DNA from: Candidatus Scalindua sp.
Lineage (GTDB): Bacteria; Planctomycetota; Brocadiia; Brocadiales; Scalinduaceae
Length of the DNA: 64,000 nucleotides
Reading direction: 5' to 3'
Assembly: GCA_031316155.1 (NCBI GenBank)
Contig: JALDRB010000011.1
Location: 62,001-126,000, forward strand
Below the pieces are notes generated by a model. The model saw only the letters and a program-made list of their open reading frames with translations, searched no databases and had not been told where the DNA came from. Positions 10,385 through 20,006 of the stretch are shown piece by piece; position 1 is the first letter of the stretch; each line of letters opens with the position of its first letter. The position numbers and the translations under genes were made by a program.

Positions 10385-11550
10385 TTTAAATAATACCAGG
10401 ATTACGGTCAAAATGAAACGCAAAGGATCACAAGGCCTATGTAGTCAGTGCAAAAGCTGCTCCAACTTATGATCATCTAAAAGAACGATGTTTTCGTTTT
10501 ATCCCTTTGTGGGGTACCTGGTTATGTTGACTTACAGACCTCGGCGCGTAAGCTGCCCCCAACATGGGGTAACCGTAGAACATATTCTGTGGGCTAATGG
10601 AAAGAGTCCTATCTGCACGCCATTTAAGATATTTTTATCTCATTGGGCAAAATATCTTTCCTGGCAAGAAGTGGCCAGGCAATTTCGTGTTTCATGGAAA
10701 AACGTATTTGAATCAGTAGAAGAACATGTTGTTGAATATGGATTAAAGCATCGGAACTTAGATAATATCAACGCAATTGGTATTGATGAGATACAATATT
10801 TAAAGGACACAAATATCTGACATTGGTTTATCAAATAGACTCTGCCTGTAAAAGATTGTTGTAGGCCGGAGCAGATCAGCGAAAACTTTGTTGCGATTCT
10901 TTATTGGTTTTGGCAAAGAACGTTCTAAGCAATTAAAGAAGCAGTTGCAGTGATCTTGGAAACCATATTTAAAGGTTGTAAAACGTAAAGCTCAGAGGCT
11001 ATTCATATTCTCGATCGATTTCATGTGATGAAATATCTCAATGATGCAGTTGATGAAACACGCAAGAGCAGAGACGGCACAATTAAAACGAGATGGCTAT
11101 GAACCGATCCTTGAAATCTCGATTGGTGTTTATTAAAGAACAAAAGAAACCAGAAGACATCGCAATTAGCAAAACTACGTAGACATTTCTTCTAATCTAA
11201 AGACGGTACGTTGTGCTTTACTTAAAGAAGCGTTTCAACATTTCTGGACGTACAAAACACGCTATGGTGCCGAGAGGTTCTTAAGAACCTGGACAACGAG
11301 AACTATGAGATCAGGTTGCCTGAAATAAAGAAAGTGGCCAAACGTTTACGTAAGCACCAGGAGCTTTTATTAGACTATTTTTCTGTCAAAGAGCGTCTAT
11401 CTAATAGTGTTGTTGAAGGTTTTAATCTTAAAGCTAAACTGACTATGAGAAGATCTTTTGGTTTTCGTACTTTCAAATCAATAGGATTGCTTTATATCAT
11501 ACGCTTGGAAAGTTACCAGAGCCTCCAATTACCCACAGATTCTACTGAGG
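10385..11550 (+). pseudogene. ISL3-family transposase, multiply frameshifted
   Basis: Recognisable ISL3 blocks in shifting frames: a zinc-ribbon remnant (CSQCK), FYPFVGYLVMLTYRPRRVSC, the helix-turn-helix region YLSWQEVARQFRVSWKNVF, the first catalytic segment INAIGIDEIQYLKD, DRFHVMKYLNDAVDETRK, and the C-terminal ERLSNSVVEGFNLKAKL followed by MRRSFGFRTFKS. Several frameshifts and stops lie between about 10,820 and 11,310. Non-functional. Confidence 0.85.
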
Positions 11551-11585
11551 AGGCAATTTTTATAATACTATTGGGTGTATATTAC

Positions 11586-11805
11586 ATGTTATTGAAAGTA
11601 AAAAAAATTGAAGAAGAAGCACTTCAACTTCCTTCCCATGAACGTGCCAAATTAGCAGAACACCTTATAAATAGTCTTGACGAGGATGAAGATCCAGAAG
11701 TAGAAAGGTTATGGATTGAAGAGGCAGAATGACGTTATAAGGAATACAAAGAAGGTAAAGCCAGCAGAATCAGTGTTTAAAGAGGCACGTTCAAAATTAG
11801 CATGA
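11586..11805 (+). pseudogene. Addiction-module antitoxin (PF09720-like), broken
   Basis: Starts MLLKVKKIEEEALQLPSHER and continues KLAEHLINSLDEDEDPEVE, the pattern of the short putative addiction-module antitoxins that pair with ParE toxins. An in-frame TGA follows IEEAE; the tail RYKEYKEGKA then needs another stop bypassed and a frameshift to reach KEARSKLA. The end overlaps the next start by ATGA, the usual arrangement of this toxin-antitoxin operon. Confidence 0.7.
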
Positions 11806-12093
11806 AACCTGTTGTATTCCTACCAGAAGCTGAACAAGAAATGCTGGAAGCGGAGATACTATGAATCTCAAGCATCGCGTCTGGGTGAAGATTTTCTTTT
11901 AGAAAGAGAACGGTCGGTGGTATCTATTACAGAGTTCCCAAAGATGTGGCCAATTGTTGAAGGCGAACTAAGAAGACGTCTTATTCGATGATTTCCTTTC
12001 GGAATTTTATATCATATTGATCCTAATGAAATTATTGTGATTGCAATAGCGCACTTACGTCGTAAGCCAGGCTATTGGAGAAAAAGGGTATGA
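11802..12093 (+). pseudogene. ParE/RelE-type toxin, broken
   Basis: Begins MKPVVFLPEAEQEMLEA; other frames then give SITEFPKMWPIVEGELRRRL, GILYHIDPNEIIVIAIAHLR and PGYWRKRV, together a complete ParE/plasmid-stabilisation toxin with at least three frameshifts or stops. Paired with the broken antitoxin just upstream, so the whole module is dead. Confidence 0.7.
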
Positions 12094-12127
12094 GTCTCTA
12101 ATAATGTAAAGGATCTTAGAAAAACCT

Positions 12128-12155
12128 GATCACTTCTAAAATAACATTTGTATTT
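12128..12155 (+). repeat. 28-bp direct repeat, left copy
   Basis: GATCACTTCTAAAATAACAT followed by TTGTATTT; a copy with two differences is at 14,643-14,670. Together they bracket the intact toxin-antitoxin pair and the broken ATPase. Confidence 0.5.
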
Positions 12156-12325
12156 GCTATTAAAGTCGTCTTTACCGTTATTGCCTCATTAATCTATTAC
12201 GCTATCGTAAGCGAAACGAACTGATTAAAAGAATTGATTTTTAATATTAATTTAGCCATAATTTTATCGAAGAATCCATTTCATTAGATTTTGGTAAAAC
12301 ACTCTTTTACAAAAGGAGGTATCTT

Positions 12326-12523
12326 ATGGAAGTAACCCTGGACGAAAAAAAACTTTACCAGTTGGTTAAAAAGGCTGTATCGGAGGTAATGGATGAAAAG
12401 TTGAAAAATTTAAAACTAGAGATGATTTCCTATGCAGAAGAGAAGGAAATGGAGGAGATGAAAGAAATCTTTGAGACACCAGAGAAGTATAAAAACCAGG
12501 AATATGTAGAACATGACTTATAG
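12326..12523 (+). CDS. Probable antitoxin of a RelE-type module
   Basis: A 65-aa, highly charged, helical protein directly upstream of a RelE-like toxin, preceded by AGGAGG. The C-terminal part (EMKEIFETPEKY) is acidic, as is common for the toxin-wrapping tail of such antitoxins. No DNA-binding fold can be recognised with certainty. The stop is 2 bp before the next start, so the genes are co-transcribed and probably translationally coupled. Confidence 0.65.
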   Translation: MEVTLDEKKLYQLVKKAVSEVMDEKLKNLKLEMISYAEEKEMEEMKEIFETPEKYKNQEYVEHDL

Positions 12524-12525
12524 GG

Positions 12526-12795
12526 ATGTGGAGATATGAATTCAGCAAGGAAAGCATTAAGGCTTTAGAAAAATTGGATTTGAAAACCGCAAATTTGGTG
12601 AAGAGTAAGATTAAAAATCTGGGATCTTGGTTAGGTAACAGAGATAATTTACATGCAGACGTAAAAAAGCTTAAAGGTAAATGGGAAGGATTTTACAGGC
12701 TAAGAATGGGAAAAATTCGGGTACTAATTTCTTTCGAAACCAGTAAAGAACTGATAAAAATTCATGATATAGGGTTTAGGGGAAATGTTTATTAG
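12526..12795 (+). CDS. RelE/ParE superfamily toxin
   Basis: 89 aa with the RelE fold pattern: N-terminal strand MWRYEFSKESIKALEKLD, two helices, LKGKWEGFYRLRMGKIRVLI and the terminal strand IKIHDIGFRGNVY. RelE-type toxins are mRNA interferases acting at the ribosome. Gene order antitoxin-toxin and full length suggest an intact type II toxin-antitoxin module inside a region where neighbouring genes are all decayed, as expected if the module resists loss. Confidence 0.8.
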   Translation: MWRYEFSKESIKALEKLDLKTANLVKSKIKNLGSWLGNRDNLHADVKKLKGKWEGFYRLRMGKIRVLISFETSKELIKIHDIGFRGNVY

Positions 12796-13300
12796 CGAAA
12801 AGCAATTTCTTTGAGCTAAACGAAATGTAAAACGATAGAAACAGCCTGGCTAACCAAACAGGCACGACACCATTAATTACTCATATCAACGGCAAAAGTT
12901 CTCATACGCTAGCCAATCACATATTCATTAAATTTAAACTGCTACGCAATTAAATCAACGCTTGGAAGCTATAACATACCTGAGTCTCCGTCATGCATAA
13001 TATATTGAAATTGTTGAAGCAGTAAAAAAATAAGGATTTTTTGGCAAGAGCTTTGTTGCAGGGTTGAGTGTATTCGGGAATTCCATTATTATATTTTGCT
13101 TCCAAGATGAGTGAGCCGTTTCCTTCTAATACTATTCCGAGACAATCTATTTTCCTTGTTGGGCTGGTCAGCCGCAGCCCTAAAGAGTTTGTAATCAGTG
13201 GAATGTTTGTTCTCAGAAATTCCTTGATTTTGATGTAAAGTAAAAGATTGTTTTCAAATTACATGTATAAACGAATAGTAACTTTCAAAAGCGCCAGTTA
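12796..13300. other. Degenerate spacer with possible nuclease fragment
   Basis: No intact gene. On the minus strand, 13,060-13,230 reads KEFLRTNIPLITNSLGLRL, then KIDCLGIVLEG and LILEAKYNNG; the Asp and the later Glu-x-Lys spacing resembles a PD-(D/E)XK nuclease core, but only a fragment survives. Confidence 0.3.
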
Positions 13301-14416
13301 ATGAAAGTTGTTTTCTCAGGGGCTCCAGGCAGACAGGGAAAAGAACTCTTTTGAAGCGGTTGTTTCCCGGCACAAGATATTATGATCTGCTCTTAGCCGG
13401 AGAATACCAAAGATTACTGAGAAACCCCGGAATACTCAGAGAAGAATACATAGCGCTTGATAAAACCAGCCGGAAAAAAGCCAACCCATAATAATAGGCG
13501 AGGTGCAAAAAATACCATTTCTCTTAGACGAAATACAGTGGTTAATGGTTAATGAAAACATTAGATTTATTCTGTGTGGATTGAGTGCCCGGAAACGTAA
13601 ACGCGGACATGGGAACTTATTAGGCGGCAGGGCATTACGATATGAACTTCATCCTTTAACGTACAAAGAAATTCCCAATTTCTCCTTACAAAAAGCGCTT
13701 AATCCGGGATTGCTCTCCAGACATTACAATAGCAATTCTCCAAAAGGCTCGTTGCATCATATATTGGTGACTATCTGAAGGAAGAGATACTTGCCGAAGC
13801 GCTCACTCGAAATATAAACTCGTTTAGTAGATTTATTGAAATTGCAGGGCATTGTAATGGGGAAATCCTGAACTATCAGAATATTGCGAGAGAATGCGGT
13901 GTCAGTGCGCCAACGGTCAAGGAGTACTTTCAAATATTAGTAGATACTCTAATAGGAAAAATTGTGCCAGCCTTTGCAATAAGATTTAAAAGACGTTTAA
14001 TTCAGGCTCCTAAATTCTATTTTTTCGATGTAGGAGTAACCGCGGAACTGGCAAGAAGGGGTACTGTAGAACCCGGCCCTGAGCTATTCGGCAAGGCTTT
14101 TGAACATTTTATTTTCCATGAAATTTCCGCGCACTCCAGCTATGCGGGAATGTTTTATCCCATAACGTATTTGCGGACGTCCTCAGGCTTTGAAGTAGAT
14201 TTCGTTTTAGACAATAAAGTAGCGATAGAAGTAAAATCTACAACGAGCGCCAATAGCCGGCATCAAAAGGGCTTAAGAGCGTTAAAAGAAGAATATCCAA
14301 CAAAATATTCAATCCTGGTTTCCTGCGATCCAACTCCCCGCCAGACTGAAGAAGGTATTCAAATTTTACCCTGGGAAACTTTTTTAAACCGGCTCTGGAG
14401 TGGTAAAATTATTTAA
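13300..14416 (+). pseudogene. AAA ATPase with DUF4143 domain, frameshifted
   Basis: Remnant of the common AAA_14/DUF4143 ATPase. The P-loop region is damaged (GAPGRQGKE instead of G-x-x-x-x-GKS/T), a frame change follows, then TRYYDLLLAGEYQRLLRNPG-like sequence, DEIQWLMVN, NIRFILCG, and ALRYELHPLTYKEIP. The last 150 aa (13,964-14,416) form the DUF4143 C-terminal domain, with SSGFEVDFVLDNKVAIEVKS carrying the D-x(n)-E-x-K nuclease-like motif. At least four frame breaks. Function of the family is poorly defined. Confidence 0.8.
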
Positions 14417-14642
14417 TACCAAACCCGCCCAAGCAAAAACCAAAAAATGTAGATGACTTATTATTTGTCATTGAAAGTTGGCGCGCTACTTGGTGCTGGT
14501 TAATTGTTTCAGATTTCGAGTTGAGTATAGTAATTGTAGATGAGGTATTGTGAGGTATTAAATAAATCCGGTTTATATTGCCAAGATATTAAACTTTCCG
14601 GGTGTTTTATGAGGCTTTGGAGAAACACACTCAATCATCTTA

Positions 14643-14670
14643 GATCACTCCTGAAATAACATTTGTATTT
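14643..14670 (+). repeat. 28-bp direct repeat, right copy
   Basis: GATCACTCCTGAAATAACAT followed by TTGTATTT, matching 12,128-12,155. Origin unknown; could mark a past duplication or an insertion footprint. Confidence 0.5.
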
Positions 14671-14733
14671 TTAACACATTGGCAAGGTTCCACAGGCACG
14701 CCCTCAGGTACACACTCATTATGGTTTAAATAA

Positions 14734-14955
14734 TTAACACATTAAACCTCTCCTCATTAACAAGTCATCCGCAGAAGTGTTTTTGTCTTTATGTATTCCT
14801 CTTAAAATCCGTTTCAAATTTTCAATAAGGACAACTTTTAAAACAAAGTCCCCGCCCTTGGGAACAATGCCAACTTCACTGCCTGGAATAATACCCAGCA
14901 TCTTTCTGGCAAATGCAGAATTAGTAATCTGGAATTTGTCAGTTGTTTTGAGCAT
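14734..14955 (-). CDS. AbrB/SpoVT-like antitoxin-type protein
   Basis: 73 aa. DKFQITNSAFARKMLGIIPG and EVGIVPKGGDFVLKVV match the swapped-hairpin AbrB/VapB fold, and the tail LRGIHKDKNTSADDLLMRRG resembles the toxin-binding end of VapB antitoxins. The usual TIP/R motif after QIT is altered, and no VapC-like toxin is seen next to it, so it may be an orphan or decaying. Confidence 0.5.
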   Translation of the reverse strand: MLKTTDKFQITNSAFARKMLGIIPGSEVGIVPKGGDFVLKVVLIENLKRILRGIHKDKNTSADDLLMRRGLMC

Positions 14956-15230
14956 TGCATACTCTTTCGATTTTCATGTCTTCATTAAACCTTCAATACA
15001 TTATCAACAAGGCTTCGAATTCTGCTCAAAATATTTCAAAAGCAATCCAGTTTCTTTAAGAATTGGTTGATAATTGTTGTCTTGTAACCACAAAAACCAG
15101 AATTTCACCACTGTTTAATCATACATAAGGGTAAAATTTTTAGCATTATTAGTTCGTCAATGCTTCATAACTTGCACGAGCACAGACATTAAACTCATCG
15201 TTTCTGGTAAAATCTTAAAAATAGGACAAA

Positions 15231-15245
15231 TGGCATCAAGATAGC
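15231..15245 (+). promoter_or_regulatory. Candidate sigma-54 (-24/-12) promoter
   Basis: TGGCATC-AAGA-TAGC, with the same GG-10 bp-GC geometry as the site at 7,321. It ends 58 bp before the start codon at 15,304. Confidence 0.5.
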
Positions 15246-15303
15246 TCTATTAAGATATTAATCCATGTTTACAATTATTTTGAGAAAAAGCGCATAGGTT
15301 GAT

Positions 15304-17153
15304 ATGAGCAATACATGTAGATTAATTAACATATATAAGCTATTAACTTTGTTATTTTTACTGGTTCTACCGTGTAAAAATATTTTTTCTTCTGTCGATA
15401 TGGGAACTTCTGAAAATGTAAAGATAGAGGAAGGACTCATATCCATTCACACAAAGAATGCACCTCTTGATAAAATAGTAAAGACAATTGCCAAAAAAAC
15501 AGGAGTAGAGTTTAAATTGATAGGAAAGATGAAAGAGAAGGTAGTCACTGTTAATTTTAGTGGATTGAGTCTCTTGGAGGGCATAAAGAAACTTGTGTAT
15601 CCCTTTAATTATGTTATTACTCACTGTCAAGATAAGGCGATTAACAAGGTAATCATTTTAGATATCAATTTAAATTCACAAAGAACGGCGAATAGAAGTA
15701 GCTACCAGGATTTTGTGACATCACCTCCGGAAGCTACAGGCTATGTGGGATCAGAAATGGGAGGAAATGTTGCAAGTAGATATCCGGGTGCAGAGATTAA
15801 TCGAAAAGGCCCCCCTTCTATGGCAGGAAACATTGTACAAACAGAAAGAAAATCTGAAAATACTCAAAGTAAAAATAAGGAGGGAGTTGCTAGCTCTTCT
15901 GATACTTTCTCTATGAATGGGGGTGCATCAAACAAAAGACACAAAGAAGAAGCTGAAAGCAATAAAGTCTTTACACAATTTGGTTCAAGGCTTGATCCGA
16001 CCCAGGGAGGTAAAGAGTGTGGCACAGGTTTTCATTTCAATGATGGTGCCAACGAAGGGTGGAGACTTATCGGTTTGTTCGATAGAGACCAATTCGATCC
16101 CATTCCCGAATCTTTTAGTGATAGAACTGCTCCGTTTTCCCTTAGTCATAATTCGCCGACTGCTACACCGTATCGTGATCCTCTCAGCAATGGTACCGGA
16201 TCAATTTATGTAGATATAGATAATCTTCTTCCTGGCAGTCCCTCAAATTCACAGTATGTCCATTGGGATCTCAATTCTCCTGATCTCAGTGGCGATGTAC
16301 GGTGGCAGGGTATATCAACTTTTTCTTATGATATAGTGAATGATATTACTTCCAGAGATGTTAGTTCTTATGTTATGGCAGCTCTTCTTGTCAAAACACC
16401 TGATTTAAAAGAGGAGTATTTTGTTGATATGCGCAAAGTATTCCATAATAACAGCTGGCGCACCTATAAGGTAAATGTAAAGGAATTAAATATACCTGGA
16501 GGTTCTACAGTTCTGGCAGTTAATCTCAGGATCTTTTTTGAAGTGCGAAAAACCTATGACGGATTCATCCGCGTAGATAATGTAATTCCTTCTGGCAGTA
16601 AGGTGTGCTCTGAAGAAATTGCGACCGTCATTCGTTTGGGAGATAGCTGGAAATTCTTGAAAGGAAATTCCGATCCCGGTGTTGAATGGAATGATGTCTC
16701 CTTTGATGATTCCGGATGGCAAAAAGGTCAAACAGGAATTGGATATGGAAGCGGAGAATATAAGACAAAGCTTTCTGACATGAAAGATAACTACTTGGCA
16801 TTATATGCCAGAAAAACCTTCAAAATCGATGATGCAACAGCGTTAACAGGTATGATACTCAGGATGGATTATGATGACGGATTTGTTGCGTATATAAACG
16901 GAAAAGTGGTGGCAAGGGCACATTGCCTGACGGTGTGCCCGATCATAACACAAAGGCGCTCGATCATGGAACCGGGCTTGTTGAGATATTTGATTTGAGT
17001 GAGCATAAAACGAAGTTAGTTTCCGGTACAAATATTCTCGCGATAGAGGTACACAATGAGAGCATAGGAAGCACGGATATTGCATTCTTTCCAGAGCTGG
17101 AGATTAAGGTGCAGCCGAATACGCCCTCAAATCATCAGGCTATTGAGCGTTAA
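15304..17153 (+). pseudogene. Exported STN-domain protein with galactose-binding-like C-terminus, frameshifted
   Basis: Signal peptide (LLTLLFLLVLPCKNIFS), then an STN-like domain at about 40-120 (LISIHTKNAPLDKIVKTIAK, VTVNFSGLSLLEGIKKLV), as found at the N-terminus of secretins and TonB receptors, but with no secretin domain after it. The middle is a beta-rich region (FHFNDGANEGWRLIGLFDRD) resembling carbohydrate-binding folds. The C-terminus GDSWKFLKGNSDPG to DYDDGFVAYINGKVVARA matches a galactose-binding-like domain common in planctomycete exported proteins. The frame breaks near 16,915; the continuation LPDGVPDHNTKALDHGTGLV to FFPELEIKV is in another frame up to 17,153. One frameshift, so either recent decay or a sequencing error. 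Confidence 0.65.
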
Positions 17154-17450
17154 AAATTTTTTTTTAAGCAGTTTTCGACGCTCCCTCTTGAAGAATTTGG
17201 TTCCCGATGCGAGTCCTGTGCTAGAGATGCCCTGTCCGAGCACCCGCCTGATCCATACCTTTCTTGAAGAAAATATTCCAGCCAAGTGCTCGTTCTGTCG
17301 AAGCATGAAATCAAGAAGCAATGTTGAAATCCTGATGCTTACAATTCAGACTGAAATAATCCATTTCAATTTTATAAAGAGTTTCGCCGTCCGGGAAGAT
17401 TTTATTTAAATTAATTTTCCTGCATATGCAGATGACACCACCACACACAA
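17154..17450. other. Spacer with no recognisable gene
   Basis: Short frames exist on both strands but show no family features. Confidence 0.4.
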
Positions 17451-17451
17451 C

Positions 17452-17660
17452 TTATTGTCCCCGCAGTTATAGAAATTTCATAACGGCATCTGCTACAGCG
17501 ATACTATCCATGCTCGGTCGTCCAAACTTTGTTATACTGATATTTAGGACATTTAAGGCCTTCTGGCCATCTAAGACTGAAGAGATACTCACTGCATTCT
17601 TGTTCAGAACTAAATTTCTTCAAAATCTCCTCTGTATTAGCATGGCCAATTACCGCTCCA
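17452..17660 (-). pseudogene. IS1595-like transposase N-terminal fragment
   Basis: Minus strand reads FSSEQECSEYLFSLRWPEG, then KCPKYQYNKVWTTEHG, a stop, and YRCSRCRYEISITAGTI. This is the zinc-ribbon N-terminus typical of IS1595/ISXO2 transposases, with one Cys lost and an internal TAG. The catalytic domain is missing. Confidence 0.65.
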
Positions 17661-18168
17661 ATCGCAGATTATCATCTTGGTCACTTTCTTACTGACGCTC
17701 TTCATTTATTCATTTCTCTGGCGGCAACATGTACCTTCGTTTCTCCTGTGTAGCTATGACCCCGGTATCTATGGTTAGCATAAATGTCCCTTGCCTTAAG
17801 TCAATATATTCGTTCTGCATGAGCGTTTAAAAATGAATTAATTGATTAGTGGTTAATAAATGTGGAATAAACCAATTATTAATCACATAAGAACCAAAGA
17901 GCTTAAATATTTTTTAATATAAAGAAGAATATATTTTGTATATGTACTATATATACAACCACTTACCTTAAATCTTAAAAATATTCATAAGATATAAAAC
18001 AAATGGCATGAAAATAGATATACAACTGAGCCAAGGTTGTTGAATTTTCTAATCAAAAGAAAGGAGAAAAGGTCTCTGTGATATGACAAGTGTGTTGAGG
18101 CAGTAGTATAGTAGTTCACTCAGAGTAATATTTTTTAACATTATTTTAATTATCAAAAAGGAGTAAAA
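17661..18168. promoter_or_regulatory. Leader region of the 18,169 gene with weak sigma-54-like site
   Basis: AT-rich leader. TGGCATG-AAAA-TAGA at 18,004-18,018 has the -24 box and spacing of the other sites but GA instead of GC in the -12 box; both this and the 15,231 site are preceded by AATCTTAAAAATA. A good GGAG ribosome site lies before the ATG at 18,169. Confidence 0.3.
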
Positions 18169-19806
18169 ATGAAAAAAAATTTAAACAAATTTTTTGTTAT
18201 GGTTGGAATATTAACAGTTTTAGTAATTGGGTTAAAAAGTAATGCAGTTTTTTCACAAGCTACTACGGGGGGTGGGGCGATTCAAACAGAGAATCTTCCC
18301 ACAAATGTAGTCACCACTCAGGATATTCCGTTTCGAGTAATCCGTGCCTTGCTACCCCAAGACGGTAATGTGATAAGTCATACAGTGCGAAAAAATGTAT
18401 GGACGCAAAATCAGGTACCATTTTTTCGGAACGAAACTGTTGAGTTTTCCTTTGGGAGGGGAATTAGAGCAAATATAGGAGATAGAAAAAATGAACGGTG
18501 GTTAGGTGAAGGCATAGTTATTCGGAATGGCTACTTAGAGTTAAATGCAGGGTGGCGTGCCCATATACAGGTACCAGTGCATGATGATTTCTTTGACGGT
18601 ACTATTCGTGCTCGTCTGGCCCTTCTTGTCGACTACGGGCGTATCCACGTGGCTGTAGATAATATTGAATTAAGTTGGAACTCCAGTTTCGGTGCTGATC
18701 TTGTCACTGGATTGACCTTTGGCACTGTTAACGTCAAACAAATTGTCGAAAAAAAGTTGAGAGAGGAGATTACCCGGGGGCTAAACGATAAGATTTCTCA
18801 TGAGTTAAATTCAAGGATGGAGAGTTTGAAATCACAGTTTCCTCTAATTCCGACTGCACTGAGCTATCTGTCACTCCGTATTCTTCCTGATAAAGTGCGC
18901 CTTTATGTGCACGGGCTCAGGGACAGGCTTGTATTTGTACAACTTCCTTCAGGAGACTATTTTAAACCAAACCACACCCATGGAGACAAGGATTTCAATG
19001 GGAATGGACCACGATTTCAATCTCATATACATTTTTTCGTGAGTGGTAATCATGTATATCGTAAAATCTATGTATTTGCTAAGGAGACAAAAAGTGACTG
19101 GACAACGGCTTCGGGTTGGTCTGAGGAACGTCTTGTATATTCGGCACCTCCTGGATATCGGATAGAAACACTTGGAGTGACAAGAACATTCAACCGCATA
19201 GTTGATCGTACGCTCAGTGGACATGGTTCGCACGAACTTGATTCAGCCTTTGGTCCTGTGTATCTTTATGGTGATCACGGAGGAGATGATACCGGTGTCT
19301 ATACCGCCCTCACCATGAAGAATTATACTTACCGACTGCCTGTGGTGCTGAAACGCGATCTGACTAACACGAGACAGACGGTTCAGGCAAATCTCACCCC
19401 AGTTTTTTACAAGCCTCCTCACACAAATGGTGATAGGGATTTCAATGGACATGGACCGAACATGAATCTGAATATTTCTCTTGCTCGTACTTCAACGCAA
19501 GTTAAGTTGCAAATGTACCTAAAAGCCAGAGAGACGAAGGGCGATTTGACAACAGCAGCGGGGACATATGAAAAAGTAATTTACCGAGTTCCGGACGGCT
19601 ACCGTATAACCAATATACTTGGGAAGACCTCGTGGCCGAACCTTGTAAACTACGAAGACAAAGACCACAGTATAAATATCTTCTTCACTCCTCTTGGTCT
19701 TATGAACATGTATGGTGATCGGAGCGGAAACGATGCAGGGATTTATACGGGGGTGCTTGCATTGTTCAATTATGCTGTTCCCATTGAGATAGAGAGGATT
19801 TATTAA
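18169..19806 (+). CDS. Exported protein with duplicated HGDxDFNGxGP domain
   Basis: 545 aa, not assigned to a family I recognise. Signal peptide at residues 1-31 ending VFSQA. Residues about 50-250 form a beta-rich segment with a helix (KKLREEITRGLNDKISHELN) that recalls lipid-binding tubular folds, which is only an impression. Two tandem copies of a domain follow, about 262-405 and 412-545. Each opens with KP-HT-GD-DFNG-GP (HTHGDKDFNGNGP; HTNGDRDFNGHGP), then KETK-D-TTA-G, Y--P-GYRI, and YGD--G-D-G-YT near the end. The conserved Asp and Gly suggest metal or ligand binding. Expressed alone; a terminator follows the stop. Confidence 0.75.
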   Translation: MKKNLNKFFVMVGILTVLVIGLKSNAVFSQATTGGGAIQTENLPTNVVTTQDIPFRVIRALLPQDGNVISHTVRKNVWTQNQVPFFRNETVEFSFGRGIRANIGDRKNERWLGEGIVIRNGYLELNAGWRAHIQVPVHDDFFDGTIRARLALLVDYGRIHVAVDNIELSWNSSFGADLVTGLTFGTVNVKQIVEKKLREEITRGLNDKISHELNSRMESLKSQFPLIPTALSYLSLRILPDKVRLYVHGLRDRLVFVQLPSGDYFKPNHTHGDKDFNGNGPRFQSHIHFFVSGNHVYRKIYVFAKETKSDWTTASGWSEERLVYSAPPGYRIETLGVTRTFNRIVDRTLSGHGSHELDSAFGPVYLYGDHGGDDTGVYTALTMKNYTYRLPVVLKRDLTNTRQTVQANLTPVFYKPPHTNGDRDFNGHGPNMNLNISLARTSTQVKLQMYLKARETKGDLTTAAGTYEKVIYRVPDGYRITNILGKTSWPNLVNYEDKDHSINIFFTPLGLMNMYGDRSGNDAGIYTGVLALFNYAVPIEIERIY

Positions 19807-19824
19807 TGCTTACTGGTGAGTTCT

Positions 19825-19854
19825 GGATTCCCCATTTAGTTATGTGGGGAATCC
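19825..19854 (+). terminator. Rho-independent terminator
   Basis: Stem GGATTCCCC / GGGGAATCC with a 12-nt loop, followed by ATTTTG, 19 bp after the stop of the repeat-domain protein. Confidence 0.75.
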
Positions 19855-20006
19855 ATTTTGATTTGAAATCGTAAGACTTAGTAATGTTTGAATGGAATGA
19901 GACCGGAATGAATTTTTTAGTAGGAACAGGGAGATATAATTATACTCTGGTATGCTTATGGGATTTTATATTTTTTACTTTAGTTCTTTTAATGGGGAGT
20001 GTGTAA

